Below, piece by piece: positions 33,501 to 41,718 of a DNA stretch of 64,000 nucleotides (positions are counted from its first letter, which is position 1; the number at the start of each line of letters is the position of its first letter). Position numbers and translations under genes: made by a program. The stretch spans positions 1,550,001 to 1,614,000 of the forward strand of contig CAWFKW010000003.1 of the NCBI GenBank assembly GCA_963816535.1, given 5' to 3'. The stretch comes from CAWFKW01 sp963816535 (GTDB lineage Bacteria; Bacteroidota; Ignavibacteria; Tepidaquicellales; OLB5). The notes under the pieces are model-generated. The model was not told the DNA's origin. It saw nothing but the letters and a program-made list of their open reading frames with translations, and searched no databases.

Positions 33501-34559
33501 ATGGAGCAGGAAAATTTTACATTCAGGAAATGGGATAAACCTGCTCTGCCTGAGAGAATACTCGTAATAAGGCTGCATGCTATCGGCGATACGGCGCTGA
33601 CCATTCCTGCCTGTAACTCCCTTAGAAAACAATATCACAAAACGGTAATTGACTTTATGACAAGTGAGCTCTCGGTTCCCATGCTTAGAGCAATCGGTAT
33701 ATTTGATAACGTATTTGGTTTCAGGGATTACTCAACTCTTGAGATGAAACATGATTCACTAAAGGCGCGGCTGGATAAGCTGAAAGAAATCAAAAAGTGG
33801 GGCGCTGTTCTCAAAAAAAATAATTATGATATTATTATTGACCTGCAGCGCAACCGCGCAAGCAGGCTGCTCAGGTTCTTCGCTGGCGGGGAGTATTATT
33901 CTGAATTTGACAGACTCAGCCCGAATGCCGCAAGCCTCAGAACGCTTGCAACATTTCACAGGGCGGGATTTGATAGTATTACAAACGATTGCTATCTTGA
34001 TCTTGAGCCTGTGCTGCTGAGCAGGGCAAAACATATCTTATTACAAAACGGATGGGACGGCAGGTCCAAATTAGTTGTGATAAATCCGGCGGGTATTTGG
34101 AAAACCCGCAACTGGCCGATAGAAAATTACGCGGGCCTTGCGGAGCTGTTTGCAAATGAGGGCGGGTACTCTTTTGTTATTATCGGAGATGAAAGAATAA
34201 AAGAACGGGCAGAATATTTGCGGGAAAGGATCGGAAAGAATCTCATTAATCTCGCCGGAAAAACAAAGCTTGATGAAGCGCTTGGGATATTTCAATTGGT
34301 TTGGGCGACAGTTTCGGAGGACTCGGCCGTAATACATATTTCATGGGCATCGGGTACGCCGACTCTGGCTCTGCTGGGCTCCACAAGAAGCGACTGGACT
34401 AGTCCGCAGCCGCCGCATGGGGCGTCGCTTAATTCATCAGATCTGGAATGCGGTAATTGCATGGAAGCGGAATGTAAATTCGGCGATGTGCATTGTTTAA
34501 CGCGCTTCACGCCGGAAGAGGTTTACGAAAAGCTGAAAGAAATAGTAGAAGGTTCATAA
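33501..34559 (+). CDS. GT9 glycosyltransferase (heptosyltransferase family)
   Basis: 352 aa, ATG adjacent to the ABC exporter stop. N-terminal ILVIRLHAIGDTALTIPA and C-terminal NPAGIWKTRNWPIENYAGLAELF plus SEDSAVIHISWASGTPTLALLGST are signatures of ADP-heptose:LPS heptosyltransferases. The Cys-rich segment (CGNCMEAECKFGDVHCL) near the end is also common in the family. It should add a heptose or similar sugar to the lipopolysaccharide core in the cytoplasm, before export by the adjacent MsbA-like transporter. Confidence 0.9.
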   Translation: MEQENFTFRKWDKPALPERILVIRLHAIGDTALTIPACNSLRKQYHKTVIDFMTSELSVPMLRAIGIFDNVFGFRDYSTLEMKHDSLKARLDKLKEIKKWGAVLKKNNYDIIIDLQRNRASRLLRFFAGGEYYSEFDRLSPNAASLRTLATFHRAGFDSITNDCYLDLEPVLLSRAKHILLQNGWDGRSKLVVINPAGIWKTRNWPIENYAGLAELFANEGGYSFVIIGDERIKERAEYLRERIGKNLINLAGKTKLDEALGIFQLVWATVSEDSAVIHISWASGTPTLALLGSTRSDWTSPQPPHGASLNSSDLECGNCMEAECKFGDVHCLTRFTPEEVYEKLKEIVEGS

Positions 34560-34575
34560 AGTAGAAGGCAGAAAG

Positions 34576-34652
34576 TCTTATAAACCTAATAACCTTATAA
34601 ACCTTATAACCTTATAAACCTTATAACCTTATAAACCTTATAACCTTATAAA
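34576..34652. repeat. Tandem repeat of a 17-bp AACCTTATAAACCTTAT unit
   Basis: About four and a half near-identical copies fill the gap between two convergent glycosyltransferase genes. AT-rich and prone to slipped-strand change in length. Confidence 0.8.
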
Positions 34653-35795
34653 CTAAATCAGAGACTTATACAAATCTATAAAACTTTGCACAGCGGTTTT
34701 TAGCGAATACTTTTCAACAAGCGAAGCTCTTTTTGCAACCGCTTTCAGTTTCTCAACCTCGTAATTTTCAATAACATAAATTATCTTTTCAGCAAGAGCT
34801 TTATAATCTCCGGGAGCGGCTAAGTGTTCGGTGATTTCCGGCGCGGCGCCGACCGCGGTAGAAACTACGGGCAGTCCCGAAAACGCCGCCTCAATAACAG
34901 ACATGTTTTCTGATTCATACAAAGAGTTTGATACAAATACCGAATCTTTATTCAAAACATCCGGCAAATTTTCATAATCTTTAAACCCGCCTGATATAAC
35001 ATTCCCCGCAACTCCATTGGACCAGGCCAAGTCTTCAAGAATGTTCCTGTCGTCGCGTCCGTAACATTCCAGCTGAATCGACGGATATTTTTCAATTACA
35101 ATTTTGAGAGCTTTGAAAAGTGTTTCATGCGACTTTACAGGAACTACATTTGCAACGCTGATTAATGCCGGCGCATTAGCGCTTCCCGAACCGGCTTCAA
35201 TTTGCTCTTTTATGAAAAACACGTCTTCATCAACCCCGAACGGAATTTTCTGAACTTTTGACAAAGTAGTTTCATCGTAATAAGACTTGATTCTGCCGGT
35301 GATAAAATCCGAGCCGCTGATGATAACATGCGCTTTTGAAAAGGTTCTGTCAACCAGATATTTCTGCAGTTGTTTTAATCTGCTGCCATAGCCGATTTCA
35401 TCAATTCCGGCAAGCTCCCCGCCCGCAATATTGGCAATTAACGGAATTTTAAATTTCCGGCTGAACCTTGACGCTACAAAACCCGATTCTCCCGCCCACA
35501 TAGAATGAACTATATCAAATTTCTTTTTTTTATGTTCAGCCGCGAATTTCTTTTCGCATTTGCGCCAGATATTAAATTTCTTCATCTCGTTTAGTTTACC
35601 GGGCGCCGCGAACGAAAATACATTCGCGTTATAGAAATTGTATTCGGGCTGATCTAAAGGATAGTAGAATGCAAACACAGTAAGTTCAGCATCATCCTGC
35701 AAAGACAGGTCTTTGATGAGATTATGAAACGCAGCTGCGCCCCCGTAATCGGTTCGGTCTTTTGAGAACCCGGTAGTAATAATCGCGATTCTCAT
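34653..35795 (-). CDS. GT4-type glycosyltransferase (GT-B fold)
   Basis: 380 aa. N-terminal MRIAIITTGFSKD, GGAAAFHNLI (glycine-rich acceptor loop) and FDIVHSMWAGESG; C-terminal ALISVANVVPVKSHETLFKAL, and NSLYESENMSVIEAAFSGLPVVSTAVGAAPEI, where the ExxxxxxxE nucleotide-sugar motif of GT4 is seen. Retaining transferase using a nucleotide sugar, probably for a surface polysaccharide. It overlaps the upstream methyltransferase by 4 nt (ATGA), so both are translationally coupled. Confidence 0.9.
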   Translation of the reverse strand: MRIAIITTGFSKDRTDYGGAAAFHNLIKDLSLQDDAELTVFAFYYPLDQPEYNFYNANVFSFAAPGKLNEMKKFNIWRKCEKKFAAEHKKKKFDIVHSMWAGESGFVASRFSRKFKIPLIANIAGGELAGIDEIGYGSRLKQLQKYLVDRTFSKAHVIISGSDFITGRIKSYYDETTLSKVQKIPFGVDEDVFFIKEQIEAGSGSANAPALISVANVVPVKSHETLFKALKIVIEKYPSIQLECYGRDDRNILEDLAWSNGVAGNVISGGFKDYENLPDVLNKDSVFVSNSLYESENMSVIEAAFSGLPVVSTAVGAAPEITEHLAAPGDYKALAEKIIYVIENYEVEKLKAVAKRASLVEKYSLKTAVQSFIDLYKSLI

Positions 35796-36595
35796 CTTTT
35801 GCGGAGAATTATTATGAAGTGGTCGCCAAAGCGGTTAAAAGGAAAAATTCCCTTTACTAATTCATCTATTTTCATCCAAATTTTCACCAGCGGTTTCAGC
35901 CTGCGGTAAATCCCCAAAAGGTACGGGGATGGCGTATAGAGCCCGTGCGCGTAAATTTTCTCAACCTCAAAATGAGCGCTGAAATCGCGTGCGAATTCTA
36001 TTGGAGAAAAATAGAACGTTTTCACTTTCTGGTCGTCTAAAGCGGCGTCGATACCTTCTTTCTTAAATCTGCGGAAAGCGTTTTTGAAATCAAGTTTCAG
36101 GAAGTAATAAAAAATTTCCCACGGGCAGAAATCGTTCATAACAACGGCGATAAATTTTCCTCCCGGTTTCAGCCTGGAGTTAAGATCGTCCGATAATTTT
36201 GAAAAATCACTGATGCAGTTCAGTCCGCCGAAATTTGATACTACGGCGTCAAATCCGGATCCAGGGATAGCGCCAATATCTGAAAAAGGGCAAACCATCG
36301 CCTCGATAGCGCCTGATCCGATTTCTTTTGCGGCGCTTGTCTTGAGAAGGCTAATCATAATATCTGAAATATCCGTCGCAAACACTTTCATCCCGTGGGC
36401 AGCCATGAATTTTGCGTCAATACCTGTGCCGGCGTTAAGTTCCAGAACATAAGAGCCGGAAGCAATATTTTTCAGATAAATTTCATATACAACTTTGCGC
36501 ATCCACAGCAAAATGGGATTGCTTTTATCGGACTCGTCAAAATCCGGCGCAATTTTATTAAACGCTTCGCGTGTATGAAGTAGATGGTCGGTCAT
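35792..36595 (-). CDS. SAM-dependent methyltransferase coupled to the GT4 gene
   Basis: 267 aa. VLELNAGTGIDAKFMAAHG (motif I, with Asn in place of the usual Gly/Cys), TDISDIMISLL, and the SNFGGLNCISDF block. The C-terminal half (WEIFYYFLKLDFKNAF, FPFNRFGDHFIIILRK) matches the paralogue at 30919. Its start codon overlaps the stop of the MazF-like toxin gene (TAATG), and its stop overlaps the GT4 start, forming a continuous four-gene run. Confidence 0.82.
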   Translation of the reverse strand: MTDHLLHTREAFNKIAPDFDESDKSNPILLWMRKVVYEIYLKNIASGSYVLELNAGTGIDAKFMAAHGMKVFATDISDIMISLLKTSAAKEIGSGAIEAMVCPFSDIGAIPGSGFDAVVSNFGGLNCISDFSKLSDDLNSRLKPGGKFIAVVMNDFCPWEIFYYFLKLDFKNAFRRFKKEGIDAALDDQKVKTFYFSPIEFARDFSAHFEVEKIYAHGLYTPSPYLLGIYRRLKPLVKIWMKIDELVKGIFPFNRFGDHFIIILRKR

Positions 36596-36948
36596 TATGA
36601 ATCCAGGTCAAGTACAGTTTTAAGATTCTCAATAAGTTTTGACGCATTAGAACGGCTTAATCTCCCGATTTTCTTTATCAGCCGCTTATTATCGATCGCC
36701 CTTAATTGGTCTACAAGGATGTCCGATTTTGTTTTCAATCCCGCTTCACTCGCAGATAAGTGCACCCTTAAAATTTCAGATCCGGATTGAACATTTGTAG
36801 AGATTGGACAAATAACCGTTGAGGGATGGATATTGTTAAGCAGATCTGTCTGCACAATAACAATGGGCCTGGTTTTGCCGGGTTCTGTTCCCATGCGCGG
36901 GTTTAGGTCGGCAATCCATACGTCAAATCTTTTGAGCGCTTCAGCCAT
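36595..36948 (-). CDS. MazF/PemK-type endoribonuclease toxin
   Basis: 117 aa. RFDVWIADLNPRMGTEPGKTRPIVIVQ is the conserved MazF N-terminal block, with the G-x-E-x-x-K-T-R-P loop that holds the catalytic Arg; the TVICPISTN block holds the conserved Ser/Thr. MazF toxins cut mRNA or tRNA at short sequences. The gene overlaps its antitoxin by 1 nt and the methyltransferase start downstream. Length is normal, so it appears functional. Confidence 0.92.
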   Translation of the reverse strand: MAEALKRFDVWIADLNPRMGTEPGKTRPIVIVQTDLLNNIHPSTVICPISTNVQSGSEILRVHLSASEAGLKTKSDILVDQLRAIDNKRLIKKIGRLSRSNASKLIENLKTVLDLDS

Positions 36949-37172
36949 TAGTCTTCAAGAGATTCGAATTCTTTCAGAACTTTCATAGAATCTCCCGCAA
37001 TCATCTTTGATTCATCGTTAAGCTTTGCCTTGAGCTGGCGTTTCCTGAAGACTTTGTTATAATGATCGATAGCGTGGTTTATATACAAATTGCGGGGTAC
37101 TTTCAATTTCCGAACAACTTGTTCGGTCTCAAGAAAGATCTCATCACGGAGCTTCAAAGATAGGTTTTTCAT
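36948..37172 (-). CDS. Antitoxin partner of MazF (ribbon-helix-helix-like)
   Basis: 74 aa. The N-terminal MKNLSLKLRDEIFLETEQVVRKLKVPRNLYINHAIDHYNKV resembles a ribbon-helix-helix DNA-binding unit, not the AbrB-like fold of classic MazE. The acidic, helical C-terminus (AGDSMKVLKEFESLED) should wrap around the toxin. Directly upstream lies a perfect inverted repeat, the likely site of autoregulation. Its stop overlaps the toxin start. Confidence 0.85.
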   Translation of the reverse strand: MKNLSLKLRDEIFLETEQVVRKLKVPRNLYINHAIDHYNKVFRKRQLKAKLNDESKMIAGDSMKVLKEFESLED

Positions 37173-37175
37173 TGA

Positions 37176-37215
37176 TTAGTATATTTAATTAGTATATACT
37201 ACAAATATATACTAA
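37176..37215 (-). promoter_or_regulatory. Probable operator of the toxin-antitoxin operon
   Basis: TTAGTATATA (37189-37198) and TATATACTAA (37206-37215) form a perfect 10-bp inverted repeat with a 7-nt spacer. A third half-site TTAGTATATT lies 13 bp closer to the gene (37176-37185). It sits 4-43 nt upstream of the antitoxin start, the expected place for RHH antitoxin binding and the promoter. Confidence 0.75.
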
Positions 37216-37350
37216 GTCCGGTTCGTCATCAATGCAATAATTTGAACCATGGCGCAGGCGGGGCGCTGAAATAAAAATCTATCGCTCCTTATGAAATAGC
37301 CTTTCCGTTATGGCAGTTTTAACCTGTATCGCTTTATAACAAAAAAACAG

Positions 37351-37414
37351 GATCCCCGCTTACGCCAGCCTGTTTACCTGCCTTTGGCATAGCTGCATGC
37401 TGGCATACGTGGAT
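37351..37414. repeat. Dispersed palindromic repeat, GATCCCCGC family plus CCAGC arms
   Basis: Starts GATCCCCGCT and continues into TACGCCAGCC...CATGCTGGCATACGTGGATC, forming a long imperfect hairpin downstream of the 37427 gene (on its strand). Related to 899-934. Confidence 0.5.
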
Positions 37415-37426
37415 CTGGCATTTTCG

Positions 37427-37897
37427 TCAATTTCCGCGTTCGGGATTTTTGTGATACAGCAGCAGCGCGAAATGGCCGGTTGTATTCCCTTCCTTAAACT
37501 CATCCACGCTTATCGTAAATTCATACTGGTTGTAATCGGATGGCTCAACCCTGAGCGTGGGCTTTTCGCCCGACATCTCGTCCACATTAACCCAGTCGTC
37601 GCCGTTCTTTTTGCGAATTGCGATTTTGATCTTTGAGATTCTCCTGTCGCCCAGCGCGGAAACGTTATATGCAAACGCGGGATCGAGATACCGCAATATA
37701 ACTTTCTTGTTAGTTCCTACAATCAGGTCAAATGTAACATTCACCACTTCCTGGTTTTGAGTTTCTTCAAGGTCGACTATTTTTTTGTTCACCGTTTCAA
37801 ATATGTCCTGCATTGTAGTAGTTGACTGAGCGCGGGCGGCGCCGGAAAGGCCAAAGATAAATATTAATGAAAGAACCAGTAACGCTAATTTTTTCAT
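37427..37897 (-). CDS. Small secreted protein of unknown function
   Basis: 156 aa. Signal peptide MKKLALLVLSLIFIFGLSG with cleavage near ARAQ (residue 24). The mature protein is about 130 residues of predicted beta strands (VVNVTFDLIVGTNKKVILRYL, RRISKIKIAIRKKNG, YEFTISVDEF), perhaps a small beta-sandwich. Single gene with no conserved catalytic residues that I can see. Confidence 0.7.
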   Translation of the reverse strand: MKKLALLVLSLIFIFGLSGAARAQSTTTMQDIFETVNKKIVDLEETQNQEVVNVTFDLIVGTNKKVILRYLDPAFAYNVSALGDRRISKIKIAIRKKNGDDWVNVDEMSGEKPTLRVEPSDYNQYEFTISVDEFKEGNTTGHFALLLYHKNPERGN

Positions 37898-38285
37898 ATT
37901 AATGATGGTTTAGTTATAAATTATCCGTTGTTTATTATATGCTAAACTCCGCAGTTTTGTTTCAGGTCATTCGCAGCTTCTCTTTGGGTCTGCTCAGAAC
38001 CCGAACTTTGCAAAGAAACAAAACAAATTCCGTTGGTTCAATGCATATAATAAAATATTACATTATTCCGTTAGATATGGATAAATACAGTAATAATCAT
38101 TGATTCCGCTCCTGGCAGATTTGAAGAGGCCTTGTCGGGCAAGGCACGGCAATTGCCATTTTGCGGTGATAGTAACCAGATGGTTGCCCAAATATTACAG
38201 ATATTTTAACTTTTTCAGTGGAATTTAATTTGCTGAAGATTTTTATTAAGTTACATGATCCAATTTACCTAAACCTGCATTGCAA
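37898..38285. other. Intergenic region between divergent genes
   Basis: No gene or repeat family recognised with confidence. One small GC-rich patch (CCTTGTCGGGCAAGGCACGG, about 38132-38151) is a weak palindrome. Promoters of both neighbours should lie here. Confidence 0.4.
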
Positions 38286-38957
38286 ATGGAGTGGGAAAAA
38301 CGAATAAATTCATTCCGCGATAATTGCATCGCAATCTTTGGCGATCGGCTTGAGTGCCTTGTTCTAACCGGCAGTTATGCGCGCGGCGACTATTCGCCTC
38401 AAAGTGATATTGATCTGTGGGTGTTTATTAATAAGCTTAGCTCAGAGGATTTAGAGCAAGTGGGCGCTATTATGAAACGTATGGAATATAAACCCGAACT
38501 CAATCCGCAGTGCACGTCAATCGCAGAATTTCAAACCTCAGCATTTAAAAATCAATTTACGCACGCGCAATTTTATCTGGATGGTAATGTTCTGTTCGGC
38601 AAACTGCCATCGCCCGCTACGACTCCCAGGGAAATGGGTTTAACCGCAAGCTCAATTGCCGCGATGGTATTAATGAGCGCGCGGCACTATATAACAGTAA
38701 ATGAAAGCGAAGAGAGTCTGGCAAAGGGCAGGCTGCAAAAATGGGTTTTAAAACCACTGATGTGGGCGCTGAGATATCGCTGCTTTTCAAGTACAAATAA
38801 ATATCCTAAAACTCTGCCTGAACTTCACGCAGCAGTTAATGAACCGGATGAAAAACTTCTTGTAGAAATATTTCAGAAATTATCGGAGGATGAGTATTCG
38901 GGTTCTTGTATGGAGATTGTGAAAATGGCGGAGGGTGTGGCAAGAAGGCTGCTTTAG
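38286..38957 (+). CDS. Nucleotidyltransferase-domain protein (MNT/ANT type)
   Basis: 223 aa from the first ATG; a TTG 6 nt earlier is possible. The motif LTGSYARGDYSPQSDIDLWVF (about residues 27-47) is the GS-x10-DxD core of minimal nucleotidyltransferases, with both catalytic Asp residues present. A helical C-terminal half (LTASSIAAMVLMSARHYITV, MWALRYRCF) follows, as in aminoglycoside nucleotidyltransferases. Could adenylylate a small molecule or a protein; no HEPN partner is adjacent. Single gene. Confidence 0.75.
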   Translation: MEWEKRINSFRDNCIAIFGDRLECLVLTGSYARGDYSPQSDIDLWVFINKLSSEDLEQVGAIMKRMEYKPELNPQCTSIAEFQTSAFKNQFTHAQFYLDGNVLFGKLPSPATTPREMGLTASSIAAMVLMSARHYITVNESEESLAKGRLQKWVLKPLMWALRYRCFSSTNKYPKTLPELHAAVNEPDEKLLVEIFQKLSEDEYSGSCMEIVKMAEGVARRLL

Positions 38958-39058
38958 GGTATTCCGTTCGGTTATTCTGTCAGGTCCCCTGACATAAAGG
39001 CCCGCGCCATTCGTACTGCTGAGAAGGAGTTACTTGGGACGGGCAGGCAGGGATAAAA

Positions 39059-40477
39059 TCACATTCTTTTTAATTTCATTCCGTTCCACATCCAGCCTGC
39101 GGCGTAGGCGGGCAGCTTCCACATTGAGCCCATGCGCTTAACAGGTTCTTTCAACAACTGACGGGTTCGATATTCTTTGTGAACGCGCTTGTGAAGCACG
39201 CGGTAAAATGCCGTTGAGTATTCGCCTGCGAACATCATTTCAAAATCGTTGGATAGCTCCCAGTTATGTTTCTCTTTCATCCCTGAGGCGACGCGGTCAT
39301 AAAATTTTGTGCCGGGCAGCGGATATGATACCGATATGCCGATATCATCAGGCATAAGGTCGCGTACCATTTGAATAGTTTTTTCAATCTCTGTTCTTGT
39401 TTCGCCTGTGTAACCAAATTGCAGGAAAAAGCATGTTTTGATTCCGTGTTTTTTGAGAAGGCGCGTCGATTCATATATCTGCTCGACTGTTGTGCCTTTA
39501 TCCATTGCGTCAAGAATTTTCTGTGAGCCTGATTCAGCGCCCATCCACACAGATTCACATCCCGCGTTTGCCAAATGGCTTATATTATCTTCAACCAGCA
39601 ACAGGTCCGCGCGCGATAAACACTTGAACGGAATTTTAGCGCCCTCGCGGTTAACGGTTTCGTCAAACTTTGTCGTCCACCCGGGCTTGAGACCGAATAT
39701 ATCATCACAGAACCAGATATGGTCAGGAGCGTAAGTTTCTTTCAGATATTTCATTTGCCGCACGATGTACTCCGGCGAGTGCGAGTTATACACCTGCCCG
39801 TAGATAGGCTTGGCGCACCAGTTGCAATGGAACGGGCACCCGCGCGTTGTAACAAGGTTCATCGAAAAATAACCGTGGTGCTTCATCCACAGTTCGCGGT
39901 ATTTATCAAAATCAACTAATTCCCAAAGCGGGAACGGAAGCGAGTCGAGGTCTTTGAGGACTTTCCTGGGGGGGGTTCTTACAATCTTGCCATTTTGAAG
40001 ATAGGCAAGACCGGGAATATCGCTAAGAGATTGCTTCGTCGCTTCGCTCCTCGCAATTGTTTCAGCAAGTGTAATTTCGCCTTCGCCGCAGATAGCGTAA
40101 TCTACTTTATGTTTAAAATATTCTTCGAGGTGGTCGATTGAATCCGACCCGGAAACAATTACTGTGCAGCCAAATTCCTTTGCAATCTCCGCCATGCGGA
40201 ATGCAGCCTGGCGCATTCGCGAAAGGCACATCTTGGTGAGATAGTTGAACACATCGTCGTAAATAATCATGATGCGCGGTTTGTGCTGATTCAGCGAATG
40301 GATAAGGTCGTCTTCGGAATTTGCAAGCATGGTATCGAACAGCGCGACGGAATATCCTTTCTGCTTTATATACGCGGCGGCATAGAGCGTGCCCAAAGGA
40401 GCATATAGATTCATGTTCTTATATTCCTTGGGGTCGTGCTTTAAGAAATACGTATTTGCAAATAAGATATCAGACAT
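39059..40477 (-). CDS. B12-binding-like radical SAM enzyme with an in-frame repeat insertion
   Basis: 472 aa. N-terminal cobalamin-binding-like domain (APLGTLYAAAYIKQKGYSV, PRIMIIYDDVF, GCTVIVSGSD), radical SAM motif Cys214-x3-Cys218-x2-Cys221 (TRGCPFHCNWCAK), then a TIM-barrel region (DHIWFCDDIFGL, ESVWMGAESGSQKILD) and a C-terminal helical part. Similar enzymes modify lipids, hopanoids or natural products. Residues about 142-151 (ARSEATKQSL) are encoded by a known dispersed DNA repeat inserted in frame (40028-40057). It may form an operon with the nucleotidyltransferase-domain gene 173 nt upstream. Confidence 0.87.
   Translation of the reverse strand: MSDILFANTYFLKHDPKEYKNMNLYAPLGTLYAAAYIKQKGYSVALFDTMLANSEDDLIHSLNQHKPRIMIIYDDVFNYLTKMCLSRMRQAAFRMAEIAKEFGCTVIVSGSDSIDHLEEYFKHKVDYAICGEGEITLAETIARSEATKQSLSDIPGLAYLQNGKIVRTPPRKVLKDLDSLPFPLWELVDFDKYRELWMKHHGYFSMNLVTTRGCPFHCNWCAKPIYGQVYNSHSPEYIVRQMKYLKETYAPDHIWFCDDIFGLKPGWTTKFDETVNREGAKIPFKCLSRADLLLVEDNISHLANAGCESVWMGAESGSQKILDAMDKGTTVEQIYESTRLLKKHGIKTCFFLQFGYTGETRTEIEKTIQMVRDLMPDDIGISVSYPLPGTKFYDRVASGMKEKHNWELSNDFEMMFAGEYSTAFYRVLHKRVHKEYRTRQLLKEPVKRMGSMWKLPAYAAGWMWNGMKLKRM
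40028..40057 (-). repeat. 30-bp repeat inserted in frame (RSEATKQS type)
   Basis: On the minus strand the words GCGAGGAGCGAAGCGACGAA and GCAATCT form the well-known dispersed element that is read as RSEATKQS. Its 30 bp keep the frame; it lies in a surface loop between the B12-like domain and the radical SAM core. Confidence 0.7.
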
Positions 40478-40650
40478 AATTTCGTGAAATGTGAGACGGC
40501 AAACGAAAAAGCGTGAAACGTCAGACGTGAAACGTGAGACAAAAAATCAAATATTAAACATCAAAATGAAAAATGACAAATCAAAATGTAAAAAGTAAAA
40601 CGGCAAAAGTAAAAAAGTGAAAAGTGAAAAGAAATCGCAAATCTTAAATC
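40478..40650. repeat. Low-complexity GTGAAACGT/AAAAGTGAAAAG tract
   Basis: Degenerate short repeats: GTGAAA(C/T)GT(G/C)AGAC units followed by AAAATG/AAAAGTGA units. No gene. Fills the gap between the radical SAM and nucleotidyltransferase genes. Confidence 0.6.
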
Positions 40651-41574
40651 TCAAATCAGTCTAAATTCTTTCAGCTTATCTGAGTACCTGTCCAGTATCT
40701 GTTTCTGCATGTTGTGCGGATGAGCCTTTGATATGTTTTCGGTCGATTTAAACATCAGGTTGCGTTCTTTCCTGTCAATGTGCGCATAGCGTTTATACCA
40801 GTGCTTTATTGTCATCTTCAAAAACTTCTTATTCAGCCTGTCTCCAAACCTGCCGTTGAAGAAGAATTCAATGAATTTCTGCAGGTAACTCACGCGCTCG
40901 CTGGCTTTGCAGCCCGGCGAGTGGAGCGCGGGGTCGAATTTTACGTAATTTGGGAAATATTCTTTTATCCACATGTTCGCGTTAACGAACTTCCTCATCA
41001 TTTCCGTATTATATGTTGCCTTAACCGTCGCGATTTCAGTGGCGGTAAAAATATTCTTTTCTTCGATTTCAAGGTGGCTGCTGGTGATGTAATAATTCAG
41101 GCAGAAGTATTTGTAACTGTTCAACAGGAATATCTTCTTAAAAAGCATCAGCAGGGTTCTTGATATCCAGAGCCTGTTTTGGCCGGTGATTATCATAAAA
41201 TCAATATCGCTTGCCTCGTTTGAGCTGTTCTTAGAGAGGCTGCCTGAAATGAGCACACACCTGACGTATGGAAATCTCTTAATAACGTGGGTAACTATGC
41301 CCGCCATTCGCCACATTTTGCGTGAAATATTTTCTTTTTCTTTCCTTAGTTTTATGTTTTGAATGTTGGGCTTAATATAGTAGTAGCCTGCGCCTGAACC
41401 AATGGGCCCGCCCTCTTCAGCTGAGACCTTTTCAAGCATTGCGCAAAATTCTTTTGGGGAAACTGAATTTTCGGGAACAAAGGTAAACAGCTCATCAGCG
41501 CTTAGCGGATGGCTGAAAATATCATAGTACAACAACGCCTTTAAGACGCTATTTCTTAACAAATCAGGTTGCAT
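40651..41574 (-). CDS. Nucleotidyltransferase-domain protein with N-terminal winged-helix-like region
   Basis: 307 aa. Residues 1-75 (LRNSVLKALLYYDIFSHPLSADEL, GPIGSGAGYYYIKP) look like a small helix-turn-helix domain. The nucleotidyltransferase core is VRCVLISGSLSKNSSNEASDIDFMIIT (about 102-128) with the GS and DxD motif complete. The C-terminal part is basic and helical. It is upstream of the radical SAM gene at 39059 on the same strand; I have the impression that this pairing recurs in Bacteroidota-like genomes, but cannot verify it here. Function unknown. Confidence 0.75.
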   Translation of the reverse strand: MQPDLLRNSVLKALLYYDIFSHPLSADELFTFVPENSVSPKEFCAMLEKVSAEEGGPIGSGAGYYYIKPNIQNIKLRKEKENISRKMWRMAGIVTHVIKRFPYVRCVLISGSLSKNSSNEASDIDFMIITGQNRLWISRTLLMLFKKIFLLNSYKYFCLNYYITSSHLEIEEKNIFTATEIATVKATYNTEMMRKFVNANMWIKEYFPNYVKFDPALHSPGCKASERVSYLQKFIEFFFNGRFGDRLNKKFLKMTIKHWYKRYAHIDRKERNLMFKSTENISKAHPHNMQKQILDRYSDKLKEFRLI

Positions 41575-41662
41575 TTTTAAAAACTTGTAAATAATTCTTC
41601 TTTAAAGCAACACAACTAGAAATCCGACTTCCTAACTCAAAACAGTTACAGGTATTTGCTAT

Positions 41663-41692
41663 AAAAAAAGGCCGTCATTTGGCTGACGGCCT
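41663..41692 (-). terminator. Intrinsic terminator of the sigma/anti-sigma operon
   Basis: Minus-strand stem AGGCCGTCA/TGACGGCCT with a five-base loop followed by seven T; 27 nt after the anti-sigma factor stop. Confidence 0.9.
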
Positions 41693-41718
41693 GAATTAGA
41701 AAGGATTTAAAAATCAGA

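Noticed and set aside
40478..40650. Possible small RNA or leader between radical SAM and nucleotidyltransferase genes
   Set aside because: Only low-complexity repeats; no stable stem or terminator.
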